Origin: Arcobacter aquimarinus
Lineage (GTDB): Bacteria; Campylobacterota; Campylobacteria; Campylobacterales; Arcobacteraceae
Direction: 5' to 3'
NCBI RefSeq assembly: GCF_013177635.1
Contig: NZ_CP030944.1
Span: forward strand, 124,001 to 188,000
Length of the DNA stretch: 64,000 nt
The translations under genes were made by a program, and so were the position numbers. This document shows positions 1-9,463 of this stretch, piece by piece. Numbering within the stretch: the stretch's first letter is position 1; each line of letters begins with the position of its first letter. The notes beneath the pieces were generated by a model. It worked only from the letters and a program-made list of their open reading frames with translations. It made no database searches and was not told where the DNA came from.

Positions 1-556
1 CAGCAGCTTCATAAATTATTTCTTCTTCATTATTGTCTTTAATTGCAAAAGTAAATTCTCCAGATTCTTCTACTATTTTTTTTAGCATAGAATTTTCTTT
101 TCCTTGAAGAAGTTTTGCTGTATATGATTTCGTTGGGTCATCATTTTTTTTCTTTTGTATAGTGTGATATAAAGTATCAATAACTCCATAAGCTGCACTA
201 GTATTAACTTCTATTTCACTTATAGTTTCATTAGTTGTTAGATTTGTAAAAAAACAAGACTTTCTTCCTGTATGACATGCAACACCCTTTTGATTTACTT
301 TTAAAAGAATTGTGTCATTATCACAATCTAGTAGAATTTCTACAATTTCTTGAAGATGATTTGAACTTTCACCTTTTTTCCAAATTCTTTGTTTACTTCT
401 ACTGAAGTAGTGTGCATAATTTGTATTTATACTTAACTCTAAAGCTTCTTTATTCATATATGCAAGCATTAGAACTTCATTGGTTGTTGCATCTTGTGTA
501 ATTACTGGGATTAAATCATTCATCTTTACCCAGTCAATTTTATTTAATTGTTCCAT
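1..556 (-). CDS. hisIE: HisIE, bifunctional phosphoribosyl-AMP cyclohydrolase / phosphoribosyl-ATP pyrophosphatase (3' end cut by window)
   Basis: Catalyses the second and third steps of histidine biosynthesis in the cytoplasm. The visible 185 codons begin [17 protein letters not shown] at an ATG at 554-556. The HisI half carries the cyclohydrolase signature with its metal-binding cysteines ([10 protein letters not shown], then [13 protein letters not shown]). The HisE half follows ([11 protein letters not shown]..., [17 protein letters not shown]) and the frame runs open through base 1. The order HisI then HisE in one chain is the usual bacterial fusion. It starts 9 bases after the stop of the upstream small exported protein, so the two are probably co-transcribed. 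Identification is secure; the C-terminus lies outside the window. Confidence 0.95.
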   Translation of the reverse strand, partial: MEQLNKIDWVKMNDLIPVITQDATTNEVLMLAYMNKEALELSINTNYAHYFSRSKQRIWKKGESSNHLQEIVEILLDCDNDTILLKVNQKGVACHTGRKSCFFTNLTTNETISEIEVNTSAAYGVIDTLYHTIQKKKNDDPTKSYTAKLLQGKENSMLKKIVEESGEFTFAIKDNNEEEIIYEAA

Positions 557-565
557 TAATTACCT

Positions 566-814
566 TTAAAACTTTGTTTTAATATCAATTCTAAATCCTT
601 CTATAGTCATTAGTTCAGGATTTAAGTCAATATCTATACCAAAATCATAATTATTTTTTTCATCTTCTTTTTTTTCTTTATATTTATTGATGTTTTCGTA
701 TTTTAAGCTTTGTTCATATTTCGTTTCGGGTTTTATTCTTAAAATCGATTCAATTTCACTTCCATTTAAATAGGAAATTAAGAAAAAATAGAAAATAAAA
801 AAAGATTTTTTCAT
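566..814 (-). CDS. Small exported protein of unknown function (82 aa)
   Basis: Not recognised. The N-terminus (MKKSFFIFYFFLISYLNGS) is a typical signal peptide with a predicted cut after the Gly-Ser region, leaving a charged, Lys/Glu-rich mature peptide of about 62 residues with no cysteine. It lies between the SPFH gene and hisIE on the same strand, only 9 bases before hisIE, so it is probably part of that transcript. The ribosome binding site is weak. The stop-free frame, signal peptide and operon position support a real gene; no function can be assigned. Confidence 0.6.
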   Translation of the reverse strand: MKKSFFIFYFFLISYLNGSEIESILRIKPETKYEQSLKYENINKYKEKKEDEKNNYDFGIDIDLNPELMTIEGFRIDIKTKF

Positions 815-854
815 AGATTTTCATTTTCAAGAAGTAGAAAATTCTACTTCTTTT

Positions 855-1928
855 TTATTGATTTATTGCTGCATCTCTTGATTTGTCTTTTGTGTCAACC
901 CAAATATTTGGAGTTGAACCACCAGGAGTTAAGAAAATTTTAGCATCTTTGTTTTCTCTAAGTGCTTCATTAAATTTACCTTGAACTTCAATTTGTTGCA
1001 TATGTAATAAATTAGGAGTTAAAGATTGAGCAATTTCTTTATTTGCTGCTGCTTGAGCTTTTGCTTCAATAGTTACAGCATCTGCTCTACCTTGTGCTTC
1101 AATTCTTCTAGCTTCAGCTTCTCCATTTGCAAGGGCTGCTCTTTTTTCAGCTTCTTGTTTTGCTCTTAAAACTTCGTATCTAACTCTTTCAGATTCTTGA
1201 TTTGCAATTTGAACTCTTTCAATTTGCTCTTTAATTTTTGCTGGAAGAACAATTTCTCTTAATTGAACTGATTCAATTGAAACTGGTTTCCCATCAAGTG
1301 ATTCAATTTGTGATCTAATTCCATTTTCAATCATAGTAGCAATTTCATTTCTTTTTGTTGGTAACTCTTCTGCATTAAATCCACCAACAACGTTTCTCAC
1401 AATATTTCTTACCACAGGATTTACAATTTTATCTTCCCAAGCTGATCCCCAAGTTGCAATAGTTGCAGGAGCACCAGATGCTGTTAATCTATATTGAACA
1501 GTAAGTTCAATAGAAACAGGTAATCCTCTTGCATCTAAAATATTAATTGCAGGATTACTTTTAATACTTTGGTCAAATCCAGTACTAGTTTCAATAGTAG
1601 CAAAATTCATAAGTCTAACTTTTGTATCAACTACTGTAACTTTTTGATATCCAGGAAGAATAAAGTGAAAACCTGGATTTAATGGTTGTTCATCATATTT
1701 TCCTAATGTTTGTTTGATTCCTACATTACCAGACTCAATTGTCATAAATGGTTTGAATAAAAATAAAGCTCCAATTATAATAATAACTAAATATAACATT
1801 CCTGCTTTTTTACCAAAATTTTTGAAAATTTCTGGTGTTTCAAAAGGTGGTTGGAAATTTCCACCATTTCCACCTCCTCCATTGTTTTGCTGTTGACGGT
1901 TTTTAAAATAGTCGTTGTCTATCGGCAT
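855..1928 (-). CDS. SPFH/prohibitin-family membrane protein
   Basis: A 357-residue protein with a Gln/Asn/Gly-rich cytoplasmic N-terminus (about residues 12-27), one transmembrane helix (about 43-62), an SPFH/band-7 domain (about 65-245) and a long Ala/Glu/Arg-rich C-terminal coiled coil of the prohibitin/HflK type. The family forms large membrane rings that organise lipid domains or control the FtsH protease; that role is known for relatives and only inferred here. It sits directly downstream of ilvE, an arrangement I also recall from Campylobacter. HflK/HflC normally come as a pair; here there is a single gene, so a prohibitin-like homo-oligomer is more likely. Confidence 0.88.
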   Translation of the reverse strand: MPIDNDYFKNRQQQNNGGGGNGGNFQPPFETPEIFKNFGKKAGMLYLVIIIIGALFLFKPFMTIESGNVGIKQTLGKYDEQPLNPGFHFILPGYQKVTVVDTKVRLMNFATIETSTGFDQSIKSNPAINILDARGLPVSIELTVQYRLTASGAPATIATWGSAWEDKIVNPVVRNIVRNVVGGFNAEELPTKRNEIATMIENGIRSQIESLDGKPVSIESVQLREIVLPAKIKEQIERVQIANQESERVRYEVLRAKQEAEKRAALANGEAEARRIEAQGRADAVTIEAKAQAAANKEIAQSLTPNLLHMQQIEVQGKFNEALRENKDAKIFLTPGGSTPNIWVDTKDKSRDAAINQ

Positions 1929-1974
1929 TTTTTTCCTTATTTAAAAATATAAAATTATTCAATAATAGTTAAGT

Positions 1975-2895
1975 TTAGTTAACGTAAGTTAAATACTTAA
2001 TATATTTCTCATTTTTCCCTGCAACTACATCAAAGTATGCTGATTGGATTTTTTCAGTAATTGGTCCTCTTGAACCACATCCTATAGTTCTTGCATCAAC
2101 ATCTCTAATTGGTGTAATTTCAGCAGCAGTTCCTGTGAAAAATGCTTCATCAGCTATATAAACTTCTTCTCTTGAAATTCTTCTTCTAACAACTTCAATT
2201 CCCATGTCATTAGCTAACTCAATAACTGTTGCTTGAGTAATTGATTCAAGTGAATTATCATTTGGAGGAGTAATTAATTTCCCATCTCTAACGATGAAGA
2301 AACAAGCTCCAGAAGCTTCTGCAATATAACCTTGGTCATCTCTTAATAATGCTTCATCATATCCTGCTTCAACTGCTTCAAATTTGGCCATTTGAGAGTT
2401 TAAGTAATTTGCAACAGCTTTTGCTTTTCCCATTCCTGAAGTATTAGGAGTTCTTGTAAATGAAGAGATTTTAACTCTAACACCTTTTTTAAGACCTTCT
2501 TCACCTAAATAAGCTCCCCATTCCCATGCAGAAACAGAAACTTTTACAGGTGCTTCTTTATGATAAAGTCCCATAACTCCATAACCTAGATAAACTAAAG
2601 GTCTAATGTATGCACCTTCAAATAATTCATTTTTTTGTAATAATTCAATTTGTGCTTTATTTAATTCTTCTAAAGAAAAAGGAACATTCATTAGTGTCAT
2701 TTTTGAAGAGTTTATTAATCTTTGTGTGTGTTCATTTAATTTAAAAATTGCACATCTCCCATCAACTGTTTTATAAGCTTTAGTACCTTCAATAGCACCA
2801 TTTCCATAATGTAAAGTATGACTTAAAACATGTACTTTTGCATCATGCCAATTTACAAATTCTCCATCCATCCATATATATTTTGCTTCAGTCAT
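1975..2895 (-). CDS. ilvE: Branched-chain amino acid aminotransferase
   Basis: A PLP-dependent class IV aminotransferase of 306 residues, the usual length, catalysing the last step of Ile, Leu and Val synthesis with glutamate as donor. The start MTEAKYIWMDGEFVNWHDAKVHVLSH and the LHYGNGAIEGTKAYK segment are typical. The lysine in GMGKAKAVANYLNSQ is in the region that contacts PLP, and the EASGACFFIVRDGKLITPP and AFFTGTAAEITPI motifs are characteristic of the fold. It lies upstream of the SPFH gene on the same strand with a gap of about 46 bases. The start ATG at 2893-2895 has a weak upstream ribosome site. Confidence 0.95.
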   Translation of the reverse strand: MTEAKYIWMDGEFVNWHDAKVHVLSHTLHYGNGAIEGTKAYKTVDGRCAIFKLNEHTQRLINSSKMTLMNVPFSLEELNKAQIELLQKNELFEGAYIRPLVYLGYGVMGLYHKEAPVKVSVSAWEWGAYLGEEGLKKGVRVKISSFTRTPNTSGMGKAKAVANYLNSQMAKFEAVEAGYDEALLRDDQGYIAEASGACFFIVRDGKLITPPNDNSLESITQATVIELANDMGIEVVRRRISREEVYIADEAFFTGTAAEITPIRDVDARTIGCGSRGPITEKIQSAYFDVVAGKNEKYIKYLTYVN

Positions 2896-2956
2896 TTTAT
2901 AAATTCCTAATGATTAGATTTTTTTAGCATTTATTTTATCTAAGATAATTAAAAAT

Positions 2957-2993
2957 AACTCTTAAATGAATTAAAATTAGAAATTTAAGAGTT
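2957..2993. terminator. Stem-loop in the ilvE / lipoprotein divergent gap
   Basis: An 11-base perfect inverted repeat (AACTCTTAAAT at 2957-2967, ATTTAAGAGTT at 2983-2993) followed on the + strand by TTTTATG. It looks like a rho-independent terminator, but no + strand gene ends upstream; on the - strand it lies ahead of ilvE. Its role is therefore unclear. Confidence 0.4.
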
Positions 2994-3041
2994 TTTTATG
3001 TATATTAATCTATAAATAAAATTTAAAAGGTAGTTACAAAA

Positions 3042-3656
3042 ATGTTTAAAAATATTTTATTATTATTTATGGTTTTAATTTTTATTGTAGGTTGTAGTGT
3101 TAATCAAGTTAACGTTAATAATTTATCCAAAGAAGATAAAAAAGTAGAAAGAGAAGCTATTTCTAAAGAGTTTTTAGATGAGATTTCATATATGTTATTT
3201 TTATTAAAAAACAATGATTTACCTACTTTAAATTCAAAATATATAAATCCCAAAATTGGTGTTTATGAAGTTTTTAAAAGTGATATTAGTAATAAAATAG
3301 TTTTTAGAAGAAGTATTCAAATAACTGAAATAAATGATATTATAGAAGATTTTAATATAAAACAAGAAACAGTTGATTTTAATTGCAGTCCAAATGATGA
3401 TGCTTATTATGGCTGGAATAAAGAAGGAACATTTTTATCAGTAAATATAAAACCTTATCTATCACAAATAATAGAACAAGAACATAAAATTTTGCCAAAT
3501 AAATATAAAGAAAATGAGTTAAAAAATGTAGAGTTGATTGAAAAAACAAGCTATGAATTAATTGTGACTAATAATGTGATTTTTTACTTAACAAAAATTG
3601 ATGGTAGATGGTATATTACATTGATTGATAATTTAAAAACTGATTGCAGTCAATAA
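3042..3656 (+). CDS. Putative lipoprotein of unknown function (204 aa)
   Basis: The N-terminus MFKNILLLFMVLIFIVGCSV has a lipoprotein signal with lipobox IVGC, so the mature protein should be lipid-anchored on Cys18. The rest is a soluble, Lys/Asn-rich domain ending in an IDGRWYITLIDN segment, which resembles the closing strand of small NTF2-like or DUF-type periplasmic domains; that is only a loose resemblance. An AAAGG ribosome site precedes the ATG. It is followed by a hairpin at 3657-3677 and then ribA. Function unknown. Confidence 0.75.
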   Translation: MFKNILLLFMVLIFIVGCSVNQVNVNNLSKEDKKVEREAISKEFLDEISYMLFLLKNNDLPTLNSKYINPKIGVYEVFKSDISNKIVFRRSIQITEINDIIEDFNIKQETVDFNCSPNDDAYYGWNKEGTFLSVNIKPYLSQIIEQEHKILPNKYKENELKNVELIEKTSYELIVTNNVIFYLTKIDGRWYITLIDNLKTDCSQ

Positions 3657-3677
3657 ATTTGCAACTAAGTTGCAAAT
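3657..3677 (+). terminator. Short hairpin after the lipoprotein gene
   Basis: ATTTGCAAC, loop TAA, GTTGCAAAT: a perfect 9-base stem immediately after the stop codon. It has no clear T tract, so termination strength is uncertain. Confidence 0.4.
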
Positions 3678-3721
3678 AAGAAATCTTAGATAAAATTCAT
3701 AAAAATTTTATGGAAAGAATT

Positions 3722-4297
3722 ATGAATATACAAATATCAAATATAGCAAAATTACCAACTAAATATGGAAAATTTAAAATAAAAGCATATAAACAAGAAA
3801 ATCAAGAGCATTTAGCAATTATGAGTGAAGATTTTGAAACACTTGATTCTCCTTACATAAGAATACATTCTGAATGTTTAACAGGAGACACTTTAGGAAG
3901 TTTGAAGTGCGATTGTCAAAATCAATTGGATTTATCTTTAAAATTTATCTCATTAAATGGTGGTTTAGTGATTTATCACAGACAAGAAGGAAGAAATATA
4001 GGTTTAGTAAATAAAGTAAATGCTTATGCTTTACAAGATTTAGGAAGAAATACTATTGAAGCAAATCTTGAATTAGGATTTAAAGAGGATGAAAGAGACT
4101 ATTCAATAGTAAAATATATATTTGAAGATTTAGGAATTAAAAAATTAAAATTAATAACAAATAATCCTAAAAAAATTGAATATGTTGAGAGTTTAGGAAT
4201 AAATATTGTGGAAAGAATTCCAGCTATTACAAAATCAAATAAGTATAATGAAGGTTATATATCAACAAAAAAAGAGCAAATGGGACATATGTTTTAA
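3722..4297 (+). CDS. ribA: GTP cyclohydrolase II
   Basis: Opens GTP to the first committed riboflavin precursor. The zinc-binding segment RIHSECLTGDTLGSLKCDCQ carries the three expected cysteines, and GGLVIYHRQEGRNIGL is the GTP-binding and catalytic loop; VESLGINIVERIP closes the domain. The 191-residue chain is a stand-alone cyclohydrolase with no fused RibB domain. I place the start at the ATG at 3722 because GGAAAGA at 3712-3718 is a good ribosome site for it; the in-frame ATG at 3710 would place that site inside the gene. The next gene follows after 15 bases. Confidence 0.93.
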   Translation: MNIQISNIAKLPTKYGKFKIKAYKQENQEHLAIMSEDFETLDSPYIRIHSECLTGDTLGSLKCDCQNQLDLSLKFISLNGGLVIYHRQEGRNIGLVNKVNAYALQDLGRNTIEANLELGFKEDERDYSIVKYIFEDLGIKKLKLITNNPKKIEYVESLGINIVERIPAITKSNKYNEGYISTKKEQMGHMF

Positions 4298-4312
4298 AAT
4301 AAAAGGTAAAAA

Positions 4313-4915
4313 ATGGATCAACAAGAGTTTTGGAATACAAAGTTTTCAAAAGCTGATTATTTTTATGGAATAAATCCAAATGAATTTTTAGCTTCAAATA
4401 TAGAAATATTAGAAAATCATAAAAAGCTTTTATGTTTAGGTGAAGGTGAAGGAAGAAATGCAATATTTTTTGCAAAAAATGGATTTGAAGTTACTGCAAT
4501 TGATGCTTCTAATTTAGGTTTAGAAAAACTTGAAAATAGGGCGAAAAAAGAGAATTTAAATATAAAAACTATTTGTATGGATTTGAATCATTGGCAAACA
4601 AATGATAAGTATGATGTTATCGTGGCTTCATATTTACATATGTATAAAAATGAAAGGGAAGATTTATTTAAAAAAATAGAAGATTCCTTGATCAAAAATG
4701 GTTACTTTATAGGTGAATTTTTTTCAACAAAACAGCTTACTTACAACAGTGGTGGACCTAAAGATTTGGATTTGCTTTATACAGTTGAAGATTTTAAAGA
4801 GCATTTTAATAATTGCCAAAAAGAGATAAAAGAAGAGATAGTTGTTTTAAATGAAGGAATAGGGCATCAAGGGGAAGCTTGTGTGATTAGAGTTATTATA
4901 AAAAAAATCTCTTAA
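4313..4915 (+). CDS. Class I SAM-dependent methyltransferase, TehB-like
   Basis: A 200-residue Rossmann methyltransferase. It begins with an acidic/aromatic segment (DQQEFWNTKFSKADYFYG), then SAM motif I as LCLGEGEGRNAIFFAKNG, motif II as VTAIDASNLGLEKL, and motif IV as YDVIVASYLHMY. This arrangement matches the TehB/tellurite-resistance and related small-molecule methyltransferases; the true substrate cannot be read from sequence. An AAGG ribosome site sits 6-9 bases before the ATG. It lies between ribA and metH on the same strand. Confidence 0.85.
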   Translation: MDQQEFWNTKFSKADYFYGINPNEFLASNIEILENHKKLLCLGEGEGRNAIFFAKNGFEVTAIDASNLGLEKLENRAKKENLNIKTICMDLNHWQTNDKYDVIVASYLHMYKNEREDLFKKIEDSLIKNGYFIGEFFSTKQLTYNSGGPKDLDLLYTVEDFKEHFNNCQKEIKEEIVVLNEGIGHQGEACVIRVIIKKIS

Positions 4916-4991
4916 CAGCTTTTTAACTACGATTTTAGTACACTATTCTAATAATAAATATAAAATAATTAATAGTACAAAAGAAGTATAT

Positions 4992-7900
4992 ATGTTAGAA
5001 ACAATAAAAAATTTGATTGAAAAAAAAGTTTTGATTATAGATGGCGCTATGGGAACACAGCTTCAATTAGCTCAAATAAAACCAGAAGAATGGTTATTTG
5101 AAGATAAAGATTTAGAAGGTTGTAATGAACTTTTAAATCTTACTGCTCCTCATGTTTTAGAAAAAATACATGATGATTATGCACTAGCAGGCGCTGATTT
5201 GATATGTACAAATACCTTTGGTTCAATGCCTTGGGTTTTAGATGAGTATGATATAGGTCATATGTCTTATGAATTATCACGTCTTGGAGCTAGTTTAGTA
5301 AAAAAATCTTGTGAAAAATATAGCACAAAAGAAAAACCTAGATTTGTTGTAGCTTCAATCGGTCCTGGAACAAAACTTCCATCACTTGGTCATATTAAAT
5401 ATGATGAGATGTATGAAGGTTATAAAATCATGGCTAAAGGATTAGTTGATGGTGGAACTGATATATTTTTACTTGAAACTTGTCAAGACCCACTTCAAAT
5501 AAAAGCAGCACTTCATGCCTTGAATGATACAGCACCTCATATTCCTATTATGGTATCTGTTACTATTGAGTTAAGTGGTACGATGTTAATAGGAACTGAT
5601 GCTATGACAATAGCAGCAATCATGGCACCTTTTAATATCTTATCTTTAGGGTTTAATTGTGGAACAGGACCTGTTCAAGTACATAAACATATTAAAACTT
5701 TAAGTCAAGTTTGTAAGTTTCCAATTTCAGTTCATGCAAATGCTGGACTTCCTCAAAACAGAGGTGGAAAGACTTATTATCCAATGCAACCAGAAGAGTT
5801 TACAAAACTTACAAAAGAGTTTTTACAAATCAATGGAGTTAGTTTTCTTGGTGGTTGTTGTGGAACAACACCTGCACATATAGAAGCTTTGGCAAATGCA
5901 GTTGAAAATGAGATTCCACTAAAGCCTTGTGGATTTTTGAAAGCTTCATTAGCTTCACTTTTTGGAACAGTTCCATTAAAACAAGAACCTGCTCCACTTT
6001 TAATTGGTGAGCGTTCAAATGCAACTGGAAGTAAAGCTTTTAGGGAGTTGTTAAAAGCAAATGATTATGAAGGAACTTTAAGTGTTGGTCAACAACAAGT
6101 ACGTGCAGGGGCACATGTAATTGATGTTTCTGTTGGATTCGCTGGACGTGATGAAAGAGAAGATATGGATGCGGTTACTGCTCTTTATTCTCAAAAAGTA
6201 TCACTTCCTTTGATGCCTGACTCTACTCAAATATATGCTTTAGAAGCAGCACTTAAGCAAATAGGTGGAAGAGCAATTATCAACTCTGTAAACCTTGAAG
6301 ATGGTGAAGAAAAATTTGATGCAGTTTGTAGCCTTGCTAAAAAATTTGGAGCAGCTTTAGTTTGTCTTGTAATTGACGAAATTGGAATGGCAAAAACAGT
6401 AGATAGAAAACTAGAAGTTGCGGAGCGAATCTATGATTTATGTGTAAATAGACATGGTTTTGACCCAAATGATTTAGTATTTGATATGCTTACATTTACA
6501 ATTGGAAGTGGAGATGATGAGTACAGAAATGCTGGAATTGACACCCTTGAAGCAATAAGAGAATTCCAAATTAGACACCCTGAAGTTGGAACTACCTTAG
6601 GTTTATCAAATATTTCTTTTGGATTAAGTACAGATGCTAGAATTTATTTAAATTCTATCTATCTTGACCATTGTGTAAAAGCTGGATTAACAAGTGCTAT
6701 TGTAAATGTAAAACATATTTTACCTCTAAATAAAATTAGTGATGAAGATAGAAAAGCTTGTGATAATTTGATTTTTAATATTTGGGAAAATGGTGCTGAT
6801 CCATTATTTGCTTTTATTGAACATTTTTCAAATGTTGGTGCGCAAGAAGAACAAAGTGATGAAGAGTATCAAAAACTTGAACCAATTGAAAAAGTAAAAA
6901 AACTTCTTCTTGATGGAGATAAAGATAGATTGATTCCTTTAGCTTTGGAGTTAAAAGATAATATTAGTCCAGAGATTATTGTAAATGAGTGGTTAATTGA
7001 TGGGATGAAAATTATTGGAGAGTTATTTGGTAGTGGGCAAATGCAGTTACCATTTGTTCTTCAAAGTGCTGAAACAATGAAGGCAACAGTTGATGCACTT
7101 AATCCATATTTACCAAAACAAGAAAAAGCAAGTGAAACAACACTTATTTTAGGAACTGTAAAAGGTGATGTTCACGATGTTGGTAAAAACTTAGTTGATA
7201 TAATTTTAAGTAACAATGGATTTAAAGTTGTAAATATTGGTATAAAAGCTGGTTTAGACTCTTTTGTTGAGAAACTTCAAGAGCATAACGCTCATGCGAT
7301 TGGAATGAGTGGATTACTTGTAAAATCAACAGCCGTTATGAAAGAAAACCTTGAAGAGTTACAAAAAATGGGAATAAAAGTTCCTGTACTTCTTGGAGGT
7401 GCGGCTTTAACTAAAAACTTTATTGATGAGTATTGCCGACCATATTATGATGGTCCGATTTTTTATTGTAGAGATGCTTTTGATGGTGTTGTTTCTATGC
7501 AAAGAATTGAAAAAGGTGATGAAAATAATACTGCACTTGCTGCTGATTTAATCCAAATTCATGATACAAGTGATAGAGTTGAAGAAGAGGTTGTTGAAAT
7601 TCCACCTTATGAAGAAATACCAATGCCCCAAAGTGGAAAATTTGTATTTCCTCCAATTTGGGATAGAATAGCTAGAACTGGTAAAAAATTAGATAAAGAG
7701 TTGATTTTTAAATGGATAAACCATAGGGTTTTATTTAGACAAAGATGGGGATACAAAAGAGGAAAACAAGATTCAGCTAAATTCTTACAATATGAAAAAG
7801 ATGTAATTGAACCAACTTATGAAGCTTTAAAAGCAGAGTTAGTTGATAAAGATATTTTTGACCCAATTGCTATTTATGCTTATTATCCTTGTATTTCTTT

Positions 7901-8471
7901 TGATAATAAACTTTATATTTTTGATAGAAAATATCTGTTTAATTCACTTGAAGAATCAAAAAATGTACCACCACTTGAAGAAGCTATAAAAGTTTTAGAA
8001 TTCCCTAGACAAAAAAGAAAACCATTTAGATGTATTCCTGATTTCTTTGCAAATGATAGACTTGATGTGGTTGCCTTTACACTTGCAAGTGCTGGACTTA
8101 AAATCTCTGATTATGAAAGAAGTTTATACGATAAAGGTGAGTTTACAAAATATTATCAAGTTCATGGACTTGGAGTTGAACTAGCTGAAGCTTTAGCTGA
8201 GGTTTTACATAAACAAATAAGACTTGATTTAGACATAGTGCCAAAAGAGGGACATACTTTAAATGATGTTCAAATGAAACAGTATGTAGGTTGTAGATAT
8301 TCTCCAGGATATGCTGCTTGTCCTGATTTAGCTATGAATAGAGATATTTTTGATTTATTAAATCCAGAAGAGTTTGGAATAGAATTATCTGAAACATTCC
8401 AAATGCATCCAGAACAAACAACTTGTGCAATAGTGGTTACTAATCCAGAAGCAAATTATTATAATATATAA
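4992..8471 (+). CDS. metH: Cobalamin-dependent methionine synthase
   Basis: Transfers methyl from methyltetrahydrofolate to homocysteine through cobalamin. The 1159-residue chain has all four modules. The homocysteine domain (about 1-310) contains zinc cysteines in FNCGTGP and GGCCGTTP. The pterin-binding domain (about 325-600) begins at GERSNATGSKAF. The cap/B12 domain has DVHDVGKN, with His728 as the lower cobalt ligand. The C-terminal AdoMet reactivation domain ends with RYSPGYAACPD. Length is slightly below the E. coli enzyme. No cobalamin or SAM riboswitch is evident in the 76-base leader. Together with LuxS nearby it closes the activated methyl cycle. Confidence 0.97.
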   Translation: MLETIKNLIEKKVLIIDGAMGTQLQLAQIKPEEWLFEDKDLEGCNELLNLTAPHVLEKIHDDYALAGADLICTNTFGSMPWVLDEYDIGHMSYELSRLGASLVKKSCEKYSTKEKPRFVVASIGPGTKLPSLGHIKYDEMYEGYKIMAKGLVDGGTDIFLLETCQDPLQIKAALHALNDTAPHIPIMVSVTIELSGTMLIGTDAMTIAAIMAPFNILSLGFNCGTGPVQVHKHIKTLSQVCKFPISVHANAGLPQNRGGKTYYPMQPEEFTKLTKEFLQINGVSFLGGCCGTTPAHIEALANAVENEIPLKPCGFLKASLASLFGTVPLKQEPAPLLIGERSNATGSKAFRELLKANDYEGTLSVGQQQVRAGAHVIDVSVGFAGRDEREDMDAVTALYSQKVSLPLMPDSTQIYALEAALKQIGGRAIINSVNLEDGEEKFDAVCSLAKKFGAALVCLVIDEIGMAKTVDRKLEVAERIYDLCVNRHGFDPNDLVFDMLTFTIGSGDDEYRNAGIDTLEAIREFQIRHPEVGTTLGLSNISFGLSTDARIYLNSIYLDHCVKAGLTSAIVNVKHILPLNKISDEDRKACDNLIFNIWENGADPLFAFIEHFSNVGAQEEQSDEEYQKLEPIEKVKKLLLDGDKDRLIPLALELKDNISPEIIVNEWLIDGMKIIGELFGSGQMQLPFVLQSAETMKATVDALNPYLPKQEKASETTLILGTVKGDVHDVGKNLVDIILSNNGFKVVNIGIKAGLDSFVEKLQEHNAHAIGMSGLLVKSTAVMKENLEELQKMGIKVPVLLGGAALTKNFIDEYCRPYYDGPIFYCRDAFDGVVSMQRIEKGDENNTALAADLIQIHDTSDRVEEEVVEIPPYEEIPMPQSGKFVFPPIWDRIARTGKKLDKELIFKWINHRVLFRQRWGYKRGKQDSAKFLQYEKDVIEPTYEALKAELVDKDIFDPIAIYAYYPCISFDNKLYIFDRKYLFNSLEESKNVPPLEEAIKVLEFPRQKRKPFRCIPDFFANDRLDVVAFTLASAGLKISDYERSLYDKGEFTKYYQVHGLGVELAEALAEVLHKQIRLDLDIVPKEGHTLNDVQMKQYVGCRYSPGYAACPDLAMNRDIFDLLNPEEFGIELSETFQMHPEQTTCAIVVTNPEANYYNI

Positions 8472-8474
8472 ATA

Positions 8475-8505
8475 AAAAAAGGTTAGGAAAAACCTAACCT
8501 TTTTT
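8475..8505. terminator. Bidirectional rho-independent terminator after metH
   Basis: AAAAAAGGTTAGG at 8475-8487, a 5-base A loop, and CCTAACCTTTTTT at 8493-8505: a 13-base perfect stem with A and T tails, serving metH from the left and the peroxiredoxin gene from the right. Confidence 0.9.
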
Positions 8506-8545
8506 CTGATAATTATAAGTGGATTTAAATATAAACAAAAAAATA

Positions 8546-9250
8546 TTAAGACATAATCTCTTCAACAGTGATATAATCACCAACTCTTCCCGTCATTTGT
8601 TCAACATCAGTGTTTACTGGAAGTGTTTTTTTACCTGGTACCCAACCTGCTGGACAAACTTCACCTGTTTTTTCTGCATGTTGCCAAGCTCTAACTTGTC
8701 TTAAGAATTCATGTACATTTCTTCCCACCATTGGAGCTTGAACTTCTTGAGCTACAACAACACCATCTGGATTGATTAAAAATCTTCCTCTTAACGCAAC
8801 ACCTTGCTCTTCAATCATAACGCCAAATGCTCTTGAAACAGCACCAGTTGGGTCTGCACCAATAGTAAGTTTTAATCCTTTTAATAAAGGTTCTGTTTCA
8901 ACGAATCTTTTATGAGAGAATTTTGTATCAGTTGATACAGCTAAAATTTCAACACCAAGTTCTTGAAATTCATCATATTTTGCATTCATAGCAGCAATTT
9001 CTGTTGGACAAACAAAAGTAAAATCAGCTGGGTAAAAACAAACTACATGCCATTTTCCTTTATAATCTTCACTACTTACGTTTGTATAGTGACCTGTTTT
9101 TGAATCATACGCATCCATTTTAAACTCTGGAACTTTTCTTAAAACTAAACTTGAACTCATATTTTTTTCCTTTTTTATTTCATTATTATTTTCATTTTTT
9201 ACAATATTTTTATTTTCTTCAATTGGTTTTGAACCTGTATCACAAGCCAT
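8546..9250 (-). CDS. 2-Cys peroxiredoxin (AhpC/Prx1 type)
   Basis: Reduces peroxides in the cytoplasm. The peroxidatic cysteine is in FTFVCPTE (Cys81) and the resolving cysteine in GEVCPAGW (Cys199); the YPADFTF and GRFLINPDG segments are standard for AhpC-type enzymes. Two starts are plausible. The ATG at 9250 has AAGGAG upstream and adds 30 polar residues (MACDTGSKPIEENK...). The internal ATG at 9160 (MSSSLVLRKV) has AAGGA upstream and gives the normal family length of about 204 residues. I give the longer frame; the shorter product, or both, may be made. The gene ends at a shared terminator with metH. Confidence 0.92.
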   Translation of the reverse strand: MACDTGSKPIEENKNIVKNENNNEIKKEKNMSSSLVLRKVPEFKMDAYDSKTGHYTNVSSEDYKGKWHVVCFYPADFTFVCPTEIAAMNAKYDEFQELGVEILAVSTDTKFSHKRFVETEPLLKGLKLTIGADPTGAVSRAFGVMIEEQGVALRGRFLINPDGVVVAQEVQAPMVGRNVHEFLRQVRAWQHAEKTGEVCPAGWVPGKKTLPVNTDVEQMTGRVGDYITVEEIMS

Positions 9251-9463
9251 ATTATTCTCCTTGTTTACAAAGGATAATCTTTTTCCTTTGATAAAAGAAT
9301 TCTACATTAATGGAAATAAAATTTAACTTAAATATAAAATAAATTTATAAATTTATGATAACTAAAACTTATAATAATAAATCAGACTACATAATTACAA
9401 GCATATTGTTATTTGATGTTATATATAATCCCAATTTATTTTATATATAACATAGGATTAATA

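Noticed and set aside
4227-4475. Open frame antisense to ribA and the methyltransferase gene
   Set aside because: Low-complexity Leu/Phe/Tyr-rich translation, fully overlapped by two well-identified genes on the other strand.
4916-4991. Riboswitch (SAM or cobalamin) ahead of metH
   Set aside because: The leader is only 76 bases and shows no conserved core of either class.
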